Source: CAYSIX01 sp964431205
GTDB lineage: Bacteria; Planctomycetota; Phycisphaerae; Phycisphaerales; Phycisphaeraceae
DNA length: 22,343 nt
Assembly (NCBI GenBank): GCA_964431205.1
Contig: CAYSIX010000044.1
Span: 1 to 22,343 of the forward strand
Reading direction: 5' to 3'
Both the position numbers and the translations under genes were made by a program. The notes under the pieces were generated by a model that saw nothing but the letters and a program-made list of their open reading frames with translations, had not been told where the DNA came from and made no database searches. Positions 6,002 to 13,826 of the stretch are shown here, one piece after another (position 1 is the stretch's first letter; each line of letters opens with the position of its first letter).

Positions 6002-7747
6002 TCACCTCTCCGCCGTTTGGGGAAACAGAAAGTCGATGAACTTCTCCGCCGTCGGCTGCGGCTCGTGGTTGGCCAGGCCCGGCCGCTCGTTCGCCTCGAT
6101 CAGGACGTACTCCGGCCCGGTCACGTCCGGCACGATCAGGTCCAGCCCGACCACCGGGATGTCCAGCGCCGTCGCCGCCTTGACCGACGCCTCGGCCAGC
6201 GCCGGGTGCAGCTTCGGCGTCACGTCGTGGATCGTCCCGCCGGTGTGCAGGTTCGCGGTCTTTCGCACGCGCAGCCGTTCGCCGACCGGCAGCACGTCGT
6301 CCAGCTCGTAACCGGCCTCGCGCACGCAGCGGGTCGTCTGCTCGTCGATCGGGACGCGGCTCTCCCCGCCGGTCGCCGCCTCGCGACGCCGGCTGTAACG
6401 CTCGATCAGCTCCCGGATCGTCCGGTGCTGCGCCCCTTCGACCTCCGCCGGCCGACGGACCGCCGCCGCCACCACCTCCCGGTCGATCACGATCACACGC
6501 AGGTCCTCGCCCTCGACAAACTGCTCGAGCAACACCTGCTCGCACCACCGCTGCGCCTCGCGGACCGCGTCGTTCAGCTCCCGCTCCGAGCGCAGGTCCA
6601 CCGACACGCCCGCGCCCTGCTCGCCGCGCGCCGGCTTGACCACCACCCGACCGTGCTGCTGGAGAAAGGCGCTGTCCCGGTCGGCGTCACCGGCGCGCTG
6701 CTGCGCCGGCATCCTCACGTCCGCGCGCTCCAAAACCCGACGCGTCACCGCCTTGTCGTCGCAGCGGCTCATCGCGATCGCCGTCGTCCGCTCGGTCAAC
6801 GACTCGCGGCAGACGATCGACAGCCCGCCGCGGTGCAGCTCGAAGTAGCCCGCCTCGGCGTCGAGCACCTTCACCACGATCCCGCGCCGCCTCGCCTCGT
6901 CCGTGATGATCCGCGCGTACGGGTTCAACGTCTCTTCCGGCGCCGGCGCCGTGAAGTACTTCTCGTTGATCGGGTTCTTGTACTTGACGCAGAACGCCGG
7001 GATCCGCTTGAACCCCAGCTTCTCATAGAGACGGATCGCGTCGGTGTTGTTGTGCATGACCGACAGGTCGACGTACTGTCGGCCGCGCGTGAAGTGATAC
7101 TCGACGACGTAGCGGACCAGGCCCTCGCCGACGCCGGGCGTCTGGCACTGCGGGTCCACCGCCAGGCACCAGAAGCTGGCGCCGTTCTCCGGGTCGTTGA
7201 ACGCTTCGACGTGGTCCACGCCGGTGATCGTGCCCAGGACCGACCCGTCCTGCTCGGAGACGGCGACGAAGTACGTCCGCAGCCGCGACGCGGCGGTGTC
7301 GAGCATGAACTTGGTGTCGGCGGTGACCATGCCGCGAGCGGTGTAGATGCGGTTGGCCTCGCGGGCGTCCTCCTCGGTCTTGATCCGGCGGATGATGAAG
7401 CCGCGGCGACGTTCGGCCCGCTGTCGGTACCGGTCGCTCCACAGCCGGTACGTGTGCGACGGGTCCAGGAACAGGCGGTCCGGCGCCAGCGAGAGCACGA
7501 CGTGCGGGTCGCGCAGGTACAACGCCAGGTCGCGCTTGCCCTTGCCCTCGCGGCAGAGCTCGTCGGCCAGCGCCTGACTGGTCTCGTACGTCTGACCGAA
7601 GATGAGCCGGCCCCAGCCCATATCGATCGCGGTGTTCGGGCGCATCTGCTCGCGGGCCGGCGGGGTCGGCGGCTGCCAGTTGCGGACCGACGGCCCGCTC
7701 GTCCGGTCGAGCCGGTGCTCGGGCTGGTGGGGCTTGGCGCTCGGCAT
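6002..7747 (-). CDS. ngg: N-acetylglutaminylglutamine synthetase (GNAT/ATP-grasp fusion)
   Basis: A 581-residue two-domain cytoplasmic enzyme. An N-terminal tail (1-115) precedes a GNAT acetyltransferase domain (about 117-262). That domain has an acetyl-CoA loop at QTPGVGEGL (202-210) and a motif-B segment NNTDAIRLYEKLGF (233-246). An ATP-grasp domain follows (about 300-575): VVVKPARGEQGAG (K371, glycine loop), LLEQFVEGEDLRVIVI, the HTGGTIHDVT box (501-510) and the metal-binding GLDLIVPD…IEANERPG segment (D536, E551, N553). This architecture is that of Ngg, which acetylates glutamine and ligates a second one to make the precursor of the osmoprotectant NAGGN, as described in Sinorhizobium meliloti and Pseudomonas aeruginosa. 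The ATG at 7747 lies 2 bases after the amidotransferase stop, which indicates coupling. Assignment is by recognised architecture and neighbours. Confidence 0.93.
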   Translation of the reverse strand: MPSAKPHQPEHRLDRTSGPSVRNWQPPTPPAREQMRPNTAIDMGWGRLIFGQTYETSQALADELCREGKGKRDLALYLRDPHVVLSLAPDRLFLDPSHTYRLWSDRYRQRAERRRGFIIRRIKTEEDAREANRIYTARGMVTADTKFMLDTAASRLRTYFVAVSEQDGSVLGTITGVDHVEAFNDPENGASFWCLAVDPQCQTPGVGEGLVRYVVEYHFTRGRQYVDLSVMHNNTDAIRLYEKLGFKRIPAFCVKYKNPINEKYFTAPAPEETLNPYARIITDEARRRGIVVKVLDAEAGYFELHRGGLSIVCRESLTERTTAIAMSRCDDKAVTRRVLERADVRMPAQQRAGDADRDSAFLQQHGRVVVKPARGEQGAGVSVDLRSERELNDAVREAQRWCEQVLLEQFVEGEDLRVIVIDREVVAAAVRRPAEVEGAQHRTIRELIERYSRRREAATGGESRVPIDEQTTRCVREAGYELDDVLPVGERLRVRKTANLHTGGTIHDVTPKLHPALAEASVKAATALDIPVVGLDLIVPDVTGPEYVLIEANERPGLANHEPQPTAEKFIDFLFPQTAER

Positions 7748-7749
7748 GA

Positions 7750-9534
7750 TCAGGCCTCGCTTGGGATGTGATGGGTCTGCAGCCATTTCTCGAGCAGCGC
7801 GACCTGCCACAGCTTCGAGCCGCGCAGCGGCGTGATGTGCGCCTCCGGGTCCTTCAGCAGCTTCTCCACGTACGCCGGCTTGAACAGTTTCCGCCGACGC
7901 GCCTCGGGCGACGTGAGCACCTCGCGAACCATGTCCAGGTACTCGCCGCGCAGGTACTTCAGCGCCGGGACGGGAAAGTATCCCTTCGGGCGATCGATCA
8001 CCTCGGCCGGGATCACCTCCCGCGCCGCCTCCTTGAGGATGTGCTTGCCGCCCTCCTTGACCTTCAGCTCCGGCGGGATCCGCGCGGCGAACTCGACCAG
8101 CTCGTGATCGAGGAACGGCACCCGCGCCTCCAAACCCCACGCCATGGTCATGTTGTCCACCCGCTTGACCGGGTCGTCGCAGAGCATGATCGTCGTGTCC
8201 AGCCGCAGCGTCTTGTCGATCGCCGTCGCCGCGCCCGGCCGATCAAAGTGCTCGCGCACGAACGCCGTGCCGTAGTCCTCTCCGACCAGCTCGTCGTGCA
8301 CCGCCTCGGTGAACTCGGCATGGTCGCGGTCGAAGAACACCCTGGCGTAGTCGGCCACGGGGTCCCGGCTCTGCATCATCGGCGGGTACCAGTGGTAGCC
8401 GCCGAACACCTCGTCCGCCCCCTGGCCGCTCTGGACCACCTTGACGTGCTTGCTCACCTCTTCGCTGAGCAGGTAGAAGCCGATGCAGTCGTGACTGACC
8501 ATCGGCTCGCTCATCGCCGCGACGCAGCGGTCCAGGCTCGGCAGCGCCCGCGACGAGTCCACCTCGATCTTATGGTGCCGCGTCCCGAACCGCTCGGCGA
8601 CGACGTCCGAGTACCGGAACTCGTTGCCCTCTTCCTTGCCCACGGTCTCGAAACCGATCGAGAACGTGTTCAGGTCCGCCTGCCCGCTGCGTGCCAGCAT
8701 GCCGACGACCAGGCTCGAATCCACGCCGCCGGACAGCAGGCACCCCACCGGCACGTCGGCGATCATCCGCCGATCGATCGCCGCCTGCAGCTCGCTGAGC
8801 AGCCGATGCTTCCAGTCCTCGAAGCTGTACCTGGCCTCCTCCGGGTCGCGGTTGAACACCGGCCGCCAGTACGTGTGCTCGCGTCGCTTGCCGTCGGGCT
8901 CGATCGTCATCGTCGTGCCCGGCGGCAGCTTGCGCACGCCGCGCAGGATCGTGTACGGCGCGGGTACCACGGCGTGGAACGTCATGTAAAGGTGCAGCGC
9001 CACCGGGTCGATCCGCGTGTCCACCCCGCCCGAGGCCAGCAGCGCCGGCAGCGCCGAGGCGAACCGCAGGCCCTCGTCCGTCTCCGCGTAATACAACGGC
9101 TTGATCCCCAGCCGATCGCGCGCCAGGAACACGCGGCCCGTGTCGCGATCGCTGATCGCGAAGGCGAACATGCCGTTGAACCGCTCGACGCACGCCTCAC
9201 CCCAGGCGTGATACGCCTTGAGAATGACCTCCGTGTCGCCGGTGGAGAAGAACCTGTAGCCCTTGACCTCGAGCTCGCGGCGGAGCTGGGGGTAGTTGTA
9301 GATCGCGCCGTTGTAGACGATCGCGTGGCCGAGGTGCGGGTCGATCATCGGCTGCTGGGCCGCCTCGGTCAGGTCGATGATCTTGAGCCGCCGATGCCCG
9401 AACCCCATCCGGTCGCGCAGCAGCAGTCCGCTGCTGTCGGGGCCGCGCGCGGCCATGGCGTGTGTCATCCGCCCGATCGACGCCGGGTCGGTCGCCGCGC
9501 CGTTGAATGTCAGTTCACCGCAGATTCCACACAT
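7750..9534 (-). CDS. asnO: N-acetylglutaminylglutamine amidotransferase (AsnO, asparagine synthase family)
   Basis: A 594-residue cytoplasmic protein with two domains. An N-terminal class II glutaminase domain carries the nucleophile Cys2 (MCGICGEL), RGPDSSG (30-36), R49, YNGAIYN (74-80) and TGDTE (98-102). A C-terminal asparagine-synthase-like domain carries the PP-loop SGGVDS (268-273) and the QSGQGADEVFGGY segment (368-380). In the NAGGN pathway AsnO uses glutamine nitrogen to amidate the C-terminus of N-acetylglutaminylglutamine. By family alone it could be an asparagine synthetase, but direct linkage to the GNAT/ATP-grasp gene and M42 peptidase makes the NAGGN role much more likely. It is the first gene of the operon. 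The ATG at 9534 precedes the essential Cys and has no strong ribosome-binding site. A -10-like TACAAT lies about 80 bases upstream. Confidence 0.93.
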   Translation of the reverse strand: MCGICGELTFNGAATDPASIGRMTHAMAARGPDSSGLLLRDRMGFGHRRLKIIDLTEAAQQPMIDPHLGHAIVYNGAIYNYPQLRRELEVKGYRFFSTGDTEVILKAYHAWGEACVERFNGMFAFAISDRDTGRVFLARDRLGIKPLYYAETDEGLRFASALPALLASGGVDTRIDPVALHLYMTFHAVVPAPYTILRGVRKLPPGTTMTIEPDGKRREHTYWRPVFNRDPEEARYSFEDWKHRLLSELQAAIDRRMIADVPVGCLLSGGVDSSLVVGMLARSGQADLNTFSIGFETVGKEEGNEFRYSDVVAERFGTRHHKIEVDSSRALPSLDRCVAAMSEPMVSHDCIGFYLLSEEVSKHVKVVQSGQGADEVFGGYHWYPPMMQSRDPVADYARVFFDRDHAEFTEAVHDELVGEDYGTAFVREHFDRPGAATAIDKTLRLDTTIMLCDDPVKRVDNMTMAWGLEARVPFLDHELVEFAARIPPELKVKEGGKHILKEAAREVIPAEVIDRPKGYFPVPALKYLRGEYLDMVREVLTSPEARRRKLFKPAYVEKLLKDPEAHITPLRGSKLWQVALLEKWLQTHHIPSEA

Positions 9535-9836
9535 GACAAGTGGTGCTCACGGTAGGCCATCGCTCATGTGTCAGCCCTGACGCGACGCCGCAAGCCACGC
9601 CGCCCTATTCCGGGATTGTAGCGGATGGAACCGCTTGAGTCTTGCGCACCCCTGTTCCACCTGGTTTCATGCCTCTCCCGTGGTCCGGCGGGCGGCGCAC
9701 CCACGTCGCGGACAAACCGAGCGACCGTCCCCGCGATGTGCGCGGAGCCCGCGACGTGGAAGTCGCGCCCGTTCGACTCCTAGGATGCGCTTGTGCATCC
9801 AGAAACTCAGGGCGGGGCACGAGCAGGAACATTACC
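9535..9836. other. divergent intergenic region with nested inverted repeats
   Basis: No coding gene is apparent in this 302-base divergent region. It holds the asnO promoter candidate and three inverted repeats nearer the plus-strand gene. CCACGTCGCGG (9701-9711) pairs perfectly with CCGCGACGTGG (9749-9759), enclosing a second hairpin CCGCG-ATGTG-CGCGG (9731-9745). A third hairpin, GGATGC-GCTTGT-GCATCC, lies at 9783-9800. They would fold in the leader of the plus-strand gene if transcription starts upstream of 9700. No known riboswitch or tRNA pattern was recognised. Confidence 0.5.
9615..9643 (-). promoter_or_regulatory. candidate promoter of the NAGGN operon
   Basis: On the minus strand, TACAAT (9620-9615; five of six bases of TATAAT) lies 17 bases after AAGACT (9643-9638; three of six of TTGACA). 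Transcription would start near 9608, giving a leader of about 74 bases before the asnO ATG. The spacer contains the inverted repeat AGCGG-TTCCAT-CCGCT, a possible regulator site. The -10 is good and the -35 weak, which would fit an activated or stress-sigma promoter. Confidence 0.4.
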
Positions 9837-11030
9837 ATGAGCAACACCGCGACTTCGACCCAGACACCACCCGCGTCCCCCGTCACCCGTCAGGACCTGA
9901 TGCGGTGGGTTGAGTCCGGCACGCCCGGCACGCACGTGACGATCCTGATCCCGACCAGCCCGTTACCGAACGACGCTGACCCGAACCGCGTCCGCTTCAA
10001 GAACGCGTTGAAGCAACTGCGCCAAGCCCTCGACCAGTCACAGAACGACAAGACCGCGCAGGACAACGATGAGGTGACCGCCCCGCTGTTCGAGCTCGCG
10101 GATCAGTGGCTCCAGGACGATTCGTTCTGGCGTCAGCAGCGCCAGGGGCTGATCGTGCTGGCCAACCGCCAAGGCATCGAACATCGGCGAATCGCACGCG
10201 AGGTGCCGCTGACGGTCGCGGTCGCCGACCACTTCCACATCAAGCCTCTGATCCGCATCGTTCAGGACGCCGCGCGGTACCAACTGCTCTGCCTCAGCGT
10301 CGATCGTATCGCGTTGTACGACGGCCAGCGTGATCGGCTCGAAGCCGTGCGCCTGCATCCTGACGTCCCGGCCAGCATGGTCGAGGCGCTCGGCCCGCCC
10401 GACCACGTCACCAAGTCGAAGCGCAGCGAAATGGAGCCGGCCGACAGCGACCAGCGCGACCGCCAGCTGCGACGCTACTTCCGCCGCGTCGACGAGGCCC
10501 TTGCACGTCACCACCACGAAGACGTGCCGCTGGTCCTCGCCGCCCTGCCGGAATACCACGGCCACTTTCGCGACGCCTGCCATCAGTCGCGCCTGATCGA
10601 CGGCGGTGTCGAGCGCGACCCCTTCAAGGACATCGAGACACCCGAGCTGGGCGAGCTGGCGTGGGCGACGGTGAAACCGACGCTGGACCAGCGGTTGCGT
10701 GAGCTGCGCGATCGTTACCACGCGGCCGCGGAGCATCAGTCGGCCAGCGACCGCGTGGAAGCCGTCGCCCGCGCCGCCGCTCAGGGCGGCGTGGACACGC
10801 TCGTCGTCGAAGCCGACCGCTCCCTGCCCGGTTCGGTCGACAACGAGTCCGGTCAAGTCACGCTCGATTCGAAAGAAAACGGAACCGGGCACGATGTTCT
10901 CGACGACGTCGCCGAGCTGACCCTCCGTCATGGCGGGAAGGTGTTCGTCCTCGCATCGGAGCAGATGCCGACGGACACCGGCCTCGCGGCGATCCTGCGC
11001 CCCGGCGCCGTCACCGAGCCGAGCGGGTGA
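9837..11030 (+). CDS. BaeRF family 3-like protein (eRF1-related fold)
   Basis: A 397-residue soluble protein matching, by pattern, the bacterial archaeo-eukaryotic release-factor-like (BaeRF) group, most like family 3. Diagnostic stretches are HVTILIPTSPLPNDADPNRVRFKN (33-56), the FWRQQRQGLIVLAN segment (97-110), DHFHIKPLIRIVQDAARYQLLCLS (131-154), and a C-terminal Rossmann-like part with GGVDTLVVEAD and LRHGGKVFVLASEQMP. I see no GGQ motif of true peptide-release factors. The family is predicted to act on ribosomes or tRNA, or in stress responses, but I know of no firm biochemical role. The ATG at 9837 was chosen because AGGAA lies 7 bases upstream and the residues before it look non-coding. 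It is divergent from the NAGGN operon and followed 149 bases later by mltA. Confidence 0.75.
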   Translation: MSNTATSTQTPPASPVTRQDLMRWVESGTPGTHVTILIPTSPLPNDADPNRVRFKNALKQLRQALDQSQNDKTAQDNDEVTAPLFELADQWLQDDSFWRQQRQGLIVLANRQGIEHRRIAREVPLTVAVADHFHIKPLIRIVQDAARYQLLCLSVDRIALYDGQRDRLEAVRLHPDVPASMVEALGPPDHVTKSKRSEMEPADSDQRDRQLRRYFRRVDEALARHHHEDVPLVLAALPEYHGHFRDACHQSRLIDGGVERDPFKDIETPELGELAWATVKPTLDQRLRELRDRYHAAAEHQSASDRVEAVARAAAQGGVDTLVVEADRSLPGSVDNESGQVTLDSKENGTGHDVLDDVAELTLRHGGKVFVLASEQMPTDTGLAAILRPGAVTEPSG

Positions 11031-11052
11031 GCACGGGCGCACGGAACGGACA

Positions 11053-11066
11053 GGCTGCGCGCAGCC
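11053..11066. repeat. 14-base perfect palindrome between baeRF-like gene and mltA
   Basis: GGCTGCGCGCAGCC is a perfect palindrome 22 bases after the stop of the BaeRF-like gene. It could fold as a GGCTG/CAGCC hairpin with a CGCG loop. No T-run follows, so it is at best a weak or factor-dependent terminator. Confidence 0.3.
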
Positions 11067-11179
11067 GGGCACCGGTCCTACCGAGCCTCCTGCGACTGGC
11101 TGACCCCCGCGGCCCGACGTATCCTTGTCGGCCGGTAAACAGGACCCGATCCCGTCGGGCAGGCAAGGAGGCCGCATCG

Positions 11180-12424
11180 ATGCACCTGACAAGTCGGACG
11201 TTCCGATCGCTCGCGATGTTTCTGCTCGCGCTTGCGCTGTCGTTGGGCGCGTGTCAGAAGCAGGTCGTCGAAGAGCCGCGCTACGCGACGCCGCTGCCGC
11301 CCGGGGCGTTCGCGCTGCGCAAGATCGAAGACCCGTCCCGCCGGCCCGACCTGACGCCGCTGGCGCGTCAGCTCGGCGACCCGGCCTGCCGTGAAGCGCT
11401 CGGCCGCAGCCTCCGCTGGTTCGGCTACCGCTCCTCACGCGCGTTCTTCCCGATCGGCCCGATCAGCCACGAACAGGTCGAAGCCTCGCTCTTCGCCCTG
11501 CGTGCTCTGGCCGATGAGCCGCCCGGCACGCTGTCCGCCGCGCTCGACGAGCAGTTCGACGTCTGGGCCTCCGTCGGATGGGACGGCCGCGGCACCGTCC
11601 TGCTCACCGGCTACTACTCGCCCATCTTCCGCGCCGCCCGCACCCCCACGCCCCCCTACCGCTTCCCGATCTACAAGCGGCCCGACGACCTGGTCAGCGA
11701 CCCCGCCACCGGCGAAACCCGGGGTCGGCAGACCGACGCCGGCCTCCTGCCTTATCCCACCCGCAGCGAACTCGTCAGCTCCGGCGCCCTCGCCGGCCTC
11801 GAGCTCGTCTACCTGCCCTCACGCCTCGACGCCTACCTCATCGAGGTCAACGGCTCCGCCCGACTCCACATGACCGACGGCTCGACCCTGCACGTCGGCT
11901 ACGCCGGCAACAACGGCCACGACTACACCAGCATCGGCAGGCTCCTGGTCGCCGACGGCAAGCTCGACCCCGACCGCCTCAGCCTCCCCGCCCTCCGCCG
12001 ATACTTCGACCAGCACCCCGACGAGCTCGAGCACTACATCCGTCAGAACGACCGCTTCGTCTTCTTCACCGAGTACGACGGCGACCAGTGGCCCGCCGGC
12101 TCGCTCGGCTTCCGCGTCACCCCCATGCGGACCCTCGCCACCGACAAGGCCATCTTCCCCCGCGGCGCCCCGGTCTGGGTCGAGACCACCGCGCCGACCG
12201 AGACCGGCGGCCAGGCCCCCTTCCGTGAGCTGCTGTTCGACCAGGACACCGGCGGCGCCATCCGCGCCGCCGGCCGCGGCGACATCTACTTCGGCATCGG
12301 GCCCCGCGCCGAACGCCTCGCCGGCCGACAGTCCGCCGAGGGCCGCATGTATTACCTGCTGCTCAAACCCGAGTACGTCTCCATCTGGCAGCAGCGTCTC
12401 CGCAGCGTCGCCCACGCCCGGTGA
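11180..12424 (+). CDS. mltA: membrane-bound lytic murein transglycosylase A (MltA), lipoprotein
   Basis: A 414-residue outer-membrane-type lipoprotein. It would cleave the MurNAc-GlcNAc bond of peptidoglycan to give 1,6-anhydro-muropeptides. The signal peptide MHLTSRTFRSLAMFLLALALSLGAC has a lipobox LGAC with Cys25. The MltA domain includes VLLTGYYSPIF (140-150), YRFPIYKRP, and the conserved GYAGNNGHDYTSIGRLLVADG (240-260). The C-terminal 3D domain carries DQDTGGAIRAAGRGDIYFGIGP (354-375), whose aspartates D356 and D368 are the conserved acids of the active-site region. The ATG at 11180 follows AAGGAG with 9-base spacing, and translation from it gives the signal peptide. The last codons and stop (CACGCCCGGTGA) form the start of the 79-bp repeat that follows, so the repeat reaches into the gene end. 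Confidence 0.93.
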   Translation: MHLTSRTFRSLAMFLLALALSLGACQKQVVEEPRYATPLPPGAFALRKIEDPSRRPDLTPLARQLGDPACREALGRSLRWFGYRSSRAFFPIGPISHEQVEASLFALRALADEPPGTLSAALDEQFDVWASVGWDGRGTVLLTGYYSPIFRAARTPTPPYRFPIYKRPDDLVSDPATGETRGRQTDAGLLPYPTRSELVSSGALAGLELVYLPSRLDAYLIEVNGSARLHMTDGSTLHVGYAGNNGHDYTSIGRLLVADGKLDPDRLSLPALRRYFDQHPDELEHYIRQNDRFVFFTEYDGDQWPAGSLGFRVTPMRTLATDKAIFPRGAPVWVETTAPTETGGQAPFRELLFDQDTGGAIRAAGRGDIYFGIGPRAERLAGRQSAEGRMYYLLLKPEYVSIWQQRLRSVAHAR

Positions 12425-12606
12425 TCGCGACGACGTTCAGCCGGCGGGTCGGGTGCCACGGTCGCTTGCGACCGTGCGGTGCGCCTCGATGGACGCCCGG
12501 TGATGGCCGTGACGTTCAGCCGGCGGGTCGGGTGCCACGGTCGATTGCGACCGTGCGGTGCGCCTCGATGGACGCCCGGTGATGGCCGTGACGTTCAGCC
12601 GGCGGG
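12421..12606 (+). repeat. 79-bp tandem repeat, two full units plus a partial third
   Basis: Units begin at 12421, 12500 and 12579, each with GTGAT and then a GACGTTCAGCCGGCGGG block. Units 1 and 2 differ in the first dozen bases and at one base in the hairpin loop. Unit 3 matches for 28 bases and then diverges. Each full unit contains a perfect hairpin CACGGTCG-NTTG-CGACCGTG (12457-12476 and 12536-12555). The array starts within the last codons of mltA and fills most of the 229-base space to the convergent permease gene, so it may also act as a bidirectional transcript end. Confidence 0.85.
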
Positions 12607-12618
12607 CCTGCCCGCCGG
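12599..12618. terminator. strong hairpin at the end of the repeat array
   Basis: CCGGCGGG (12599-12606) and CCCGCCGG (12611-12618) pair perfectly around CCTG. It overlaps the truncated third repeat unit and lies between two convergent genes. No T-run follows on either strand, so it is more REP-like than a classical intrinsic terminator. Confidence 0.4.
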
Positions 12619-12653
12619 TGCCCGGATCGGCCACCCCCCGCGTCCACCCCCTC

Positions 12654-13826
12654 TCACGCCGTCGCGTCCGGCGCTGAGTCCACCGCCGGCGTCGGCCGCC
12701 GCACCGCCAGCCCGCCCAGCGCCCGCCGCAGCGGCTTGATCGCCACCACCACCAGCACCACCACCGACGCCACCGCCAGCCAGTGCGGCACGACGTGCCC
12801 CGCGTGCTCGACCTGATCGGCCACCACGATCGTCCACCGCCGCGCCAGCCAGTCCGTCGCCAGCCCCGCCACCAGCGCCGTGCCCCCCACCCCCAGCAAG
12901 TACGTGCCCAACGCACGCCCGCCCAGCTCACGCCGCACGATCCCCAGCGTCGCGATGTTCGTCGCCGGCCCCGCCAGCATGAACACCAGCACCGCCCCCG
13001 GCGAGACCCCCGCCAGCAGCAGCGACGCGGCCAGCGGCGTCGACGCCGTCGCGCAGATGTACATCGGGATCCCCACCACCAGCATCACCAGCATCGCCGC
13101 CAGCCCCCCGCCCACGCCGGCCAGCGCCGCCGGCGGGATAAACGTCATCACCGCCGCCGCCAGCAGCAGACCCACCAGCAGCCACCACGCCAGGTCGTCG
13201 ATCAGGTCCGTCACCGCGAAACGCATCCCCTCGCTCAGACGCTGACGCCAGGGCGCACGCGCCGCCGCAGCGACCTTGGCATCGCCGCCGCCCAACCCCC
13301 CGGCCCCCTCGCTCCCGCAGCAACCGCTCGTGCCACAACAATCGCCCCCGGCCGCGTCGGCACCCCGTACGCCGCCTGCCCCACCGGACGCCGGCTCCGC
13401 CTCGCCGCCGGCGAACCACGACGTGCTCAGCCCCGCCACGATCGCGCTGGCCACCGCCGCGATCGGCCGCACCACCGCCATGAACGGGCCCATCAACGCG
13501 TACGTCACCGCCACCGAGTCCACCCCCGTCTCCGGCGTCGCGACCAGAAACGACACCGTCGAACCCTTCGACGCCCCCTGACGACGCAGCCCCACCGCCG
13601 CCGGGATCACCCCGCACGAGCACAGCGGCAGCGGCGCCCCGATCATCGCCGCACGCACCACCGACCCCAGGCCCCGTCCGCCGATCCAACGCCGCATCAG
13701 CCCGTCGGGCACGAACGCCCGAATCAGCCCCGCCGCCAGCATCCCCAGCAGCAGCCACGGCCCGGCGTCCAGCGACAGGTCCCACAGGTGATCCAGAAAG
13801 TTCGTGATCCATTCCATGTCGGACAT
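12654..13826 (-). CDS. SO_0444-type Cu/Zn efflux permease
   Basis: A 390-residue polytopic inner-membrane protein of the permease family typified by Shewanella SO_0444, which exports copper/zinc. It is related to ArsP-like permeases. Key features are LPLCSCGVIPAAVGLRRQGASKG (66-88, with the Cys69-Ser-Cys71 motif in a membrane hairpin), the repeated half with MYICATASTPLAASLL (255-270, Cys258), and AGPATN (285-290). A cytoplasmic or periplasmic loop of about 55 residues between the halves is Gly/Ala-rich and carries a CC-GTSG-CC cluster (Cys163, 164, 169, 170), a likely metal site. About eight to ten membrane segments can be counted. The first ATG is at 13826. A second at 13817 lies just 7 bases after a TACAAT -10-like box and could be a leaderless start. 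It is monocistronic, convergent with mltA, and preceded by a 14-base palindrome. Metal specificity is inferred from family. Confidence 0.85.
   Translation of the reverse strand: MSDMEWITNFLDHLWDLSLDAGPWLLLGMLAAGLIRAFVPDGLMRRWIGGRGLGSVVRAAMIGAPLPLCSCGVIPAAVGLRRQGASKGSTVSFLVATPETGVDSVAVTYALMGPFMAVVRPIAAVASAIVAGLSTSWFAGGEAEPASGGAGGVRGADAAGGDCCGTSGCCGSEGAGGLGGGDAKVAAAARAPWRQRLSEGMRFAVTDLIDDLAWWLLVGLLLAAAVMTFIPPAALAGVGGGLAAMLVMLVVGIPMYICATASTPLAASLLLAGVSPGAVLVFMLAGPATNIATLGIVRRELGGRALGTYLLGVGGTALVAGLATDWLARRWTIVVADQVEHAGHVVPHWLAVASVVVLVVVAIKPLRRALGGLAVRRPTPAVDSAPDATA

Noticed and set aside
7750..9534. Ordinary asparagine synthetase asnB
   Set aside because: The domain layout allows it, but the direct linkage to the GNAT/ATP-grasp synthetase and the M42 peptidase is the NAGGN signature.
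7768..9555. A 595-codon plus-strand frame opposite asnO
   Set aside because: Arg/Leu/His-rich shadow with no motif. The AsnO motifs on the other strand are unambiguous.
9765..9800. tRNA-like GTTCGACTC T-loop
   Set aside because: The flanking bases do not form a T-stem and no acceptor or anticodon arms are found.
10038..11438. A minus-strand frame opposite the BaeRF-like gene and the mltA start
   Set aside because: No recognisable motif. It spans two real genes and the gap between them, as antisense frames in GC-rich DNA often do.
12421..12606. CRISPR array
   Set aside because: The repeats are 79 bases, directly abutting and without unique spacers, so this is a tandem repeat.
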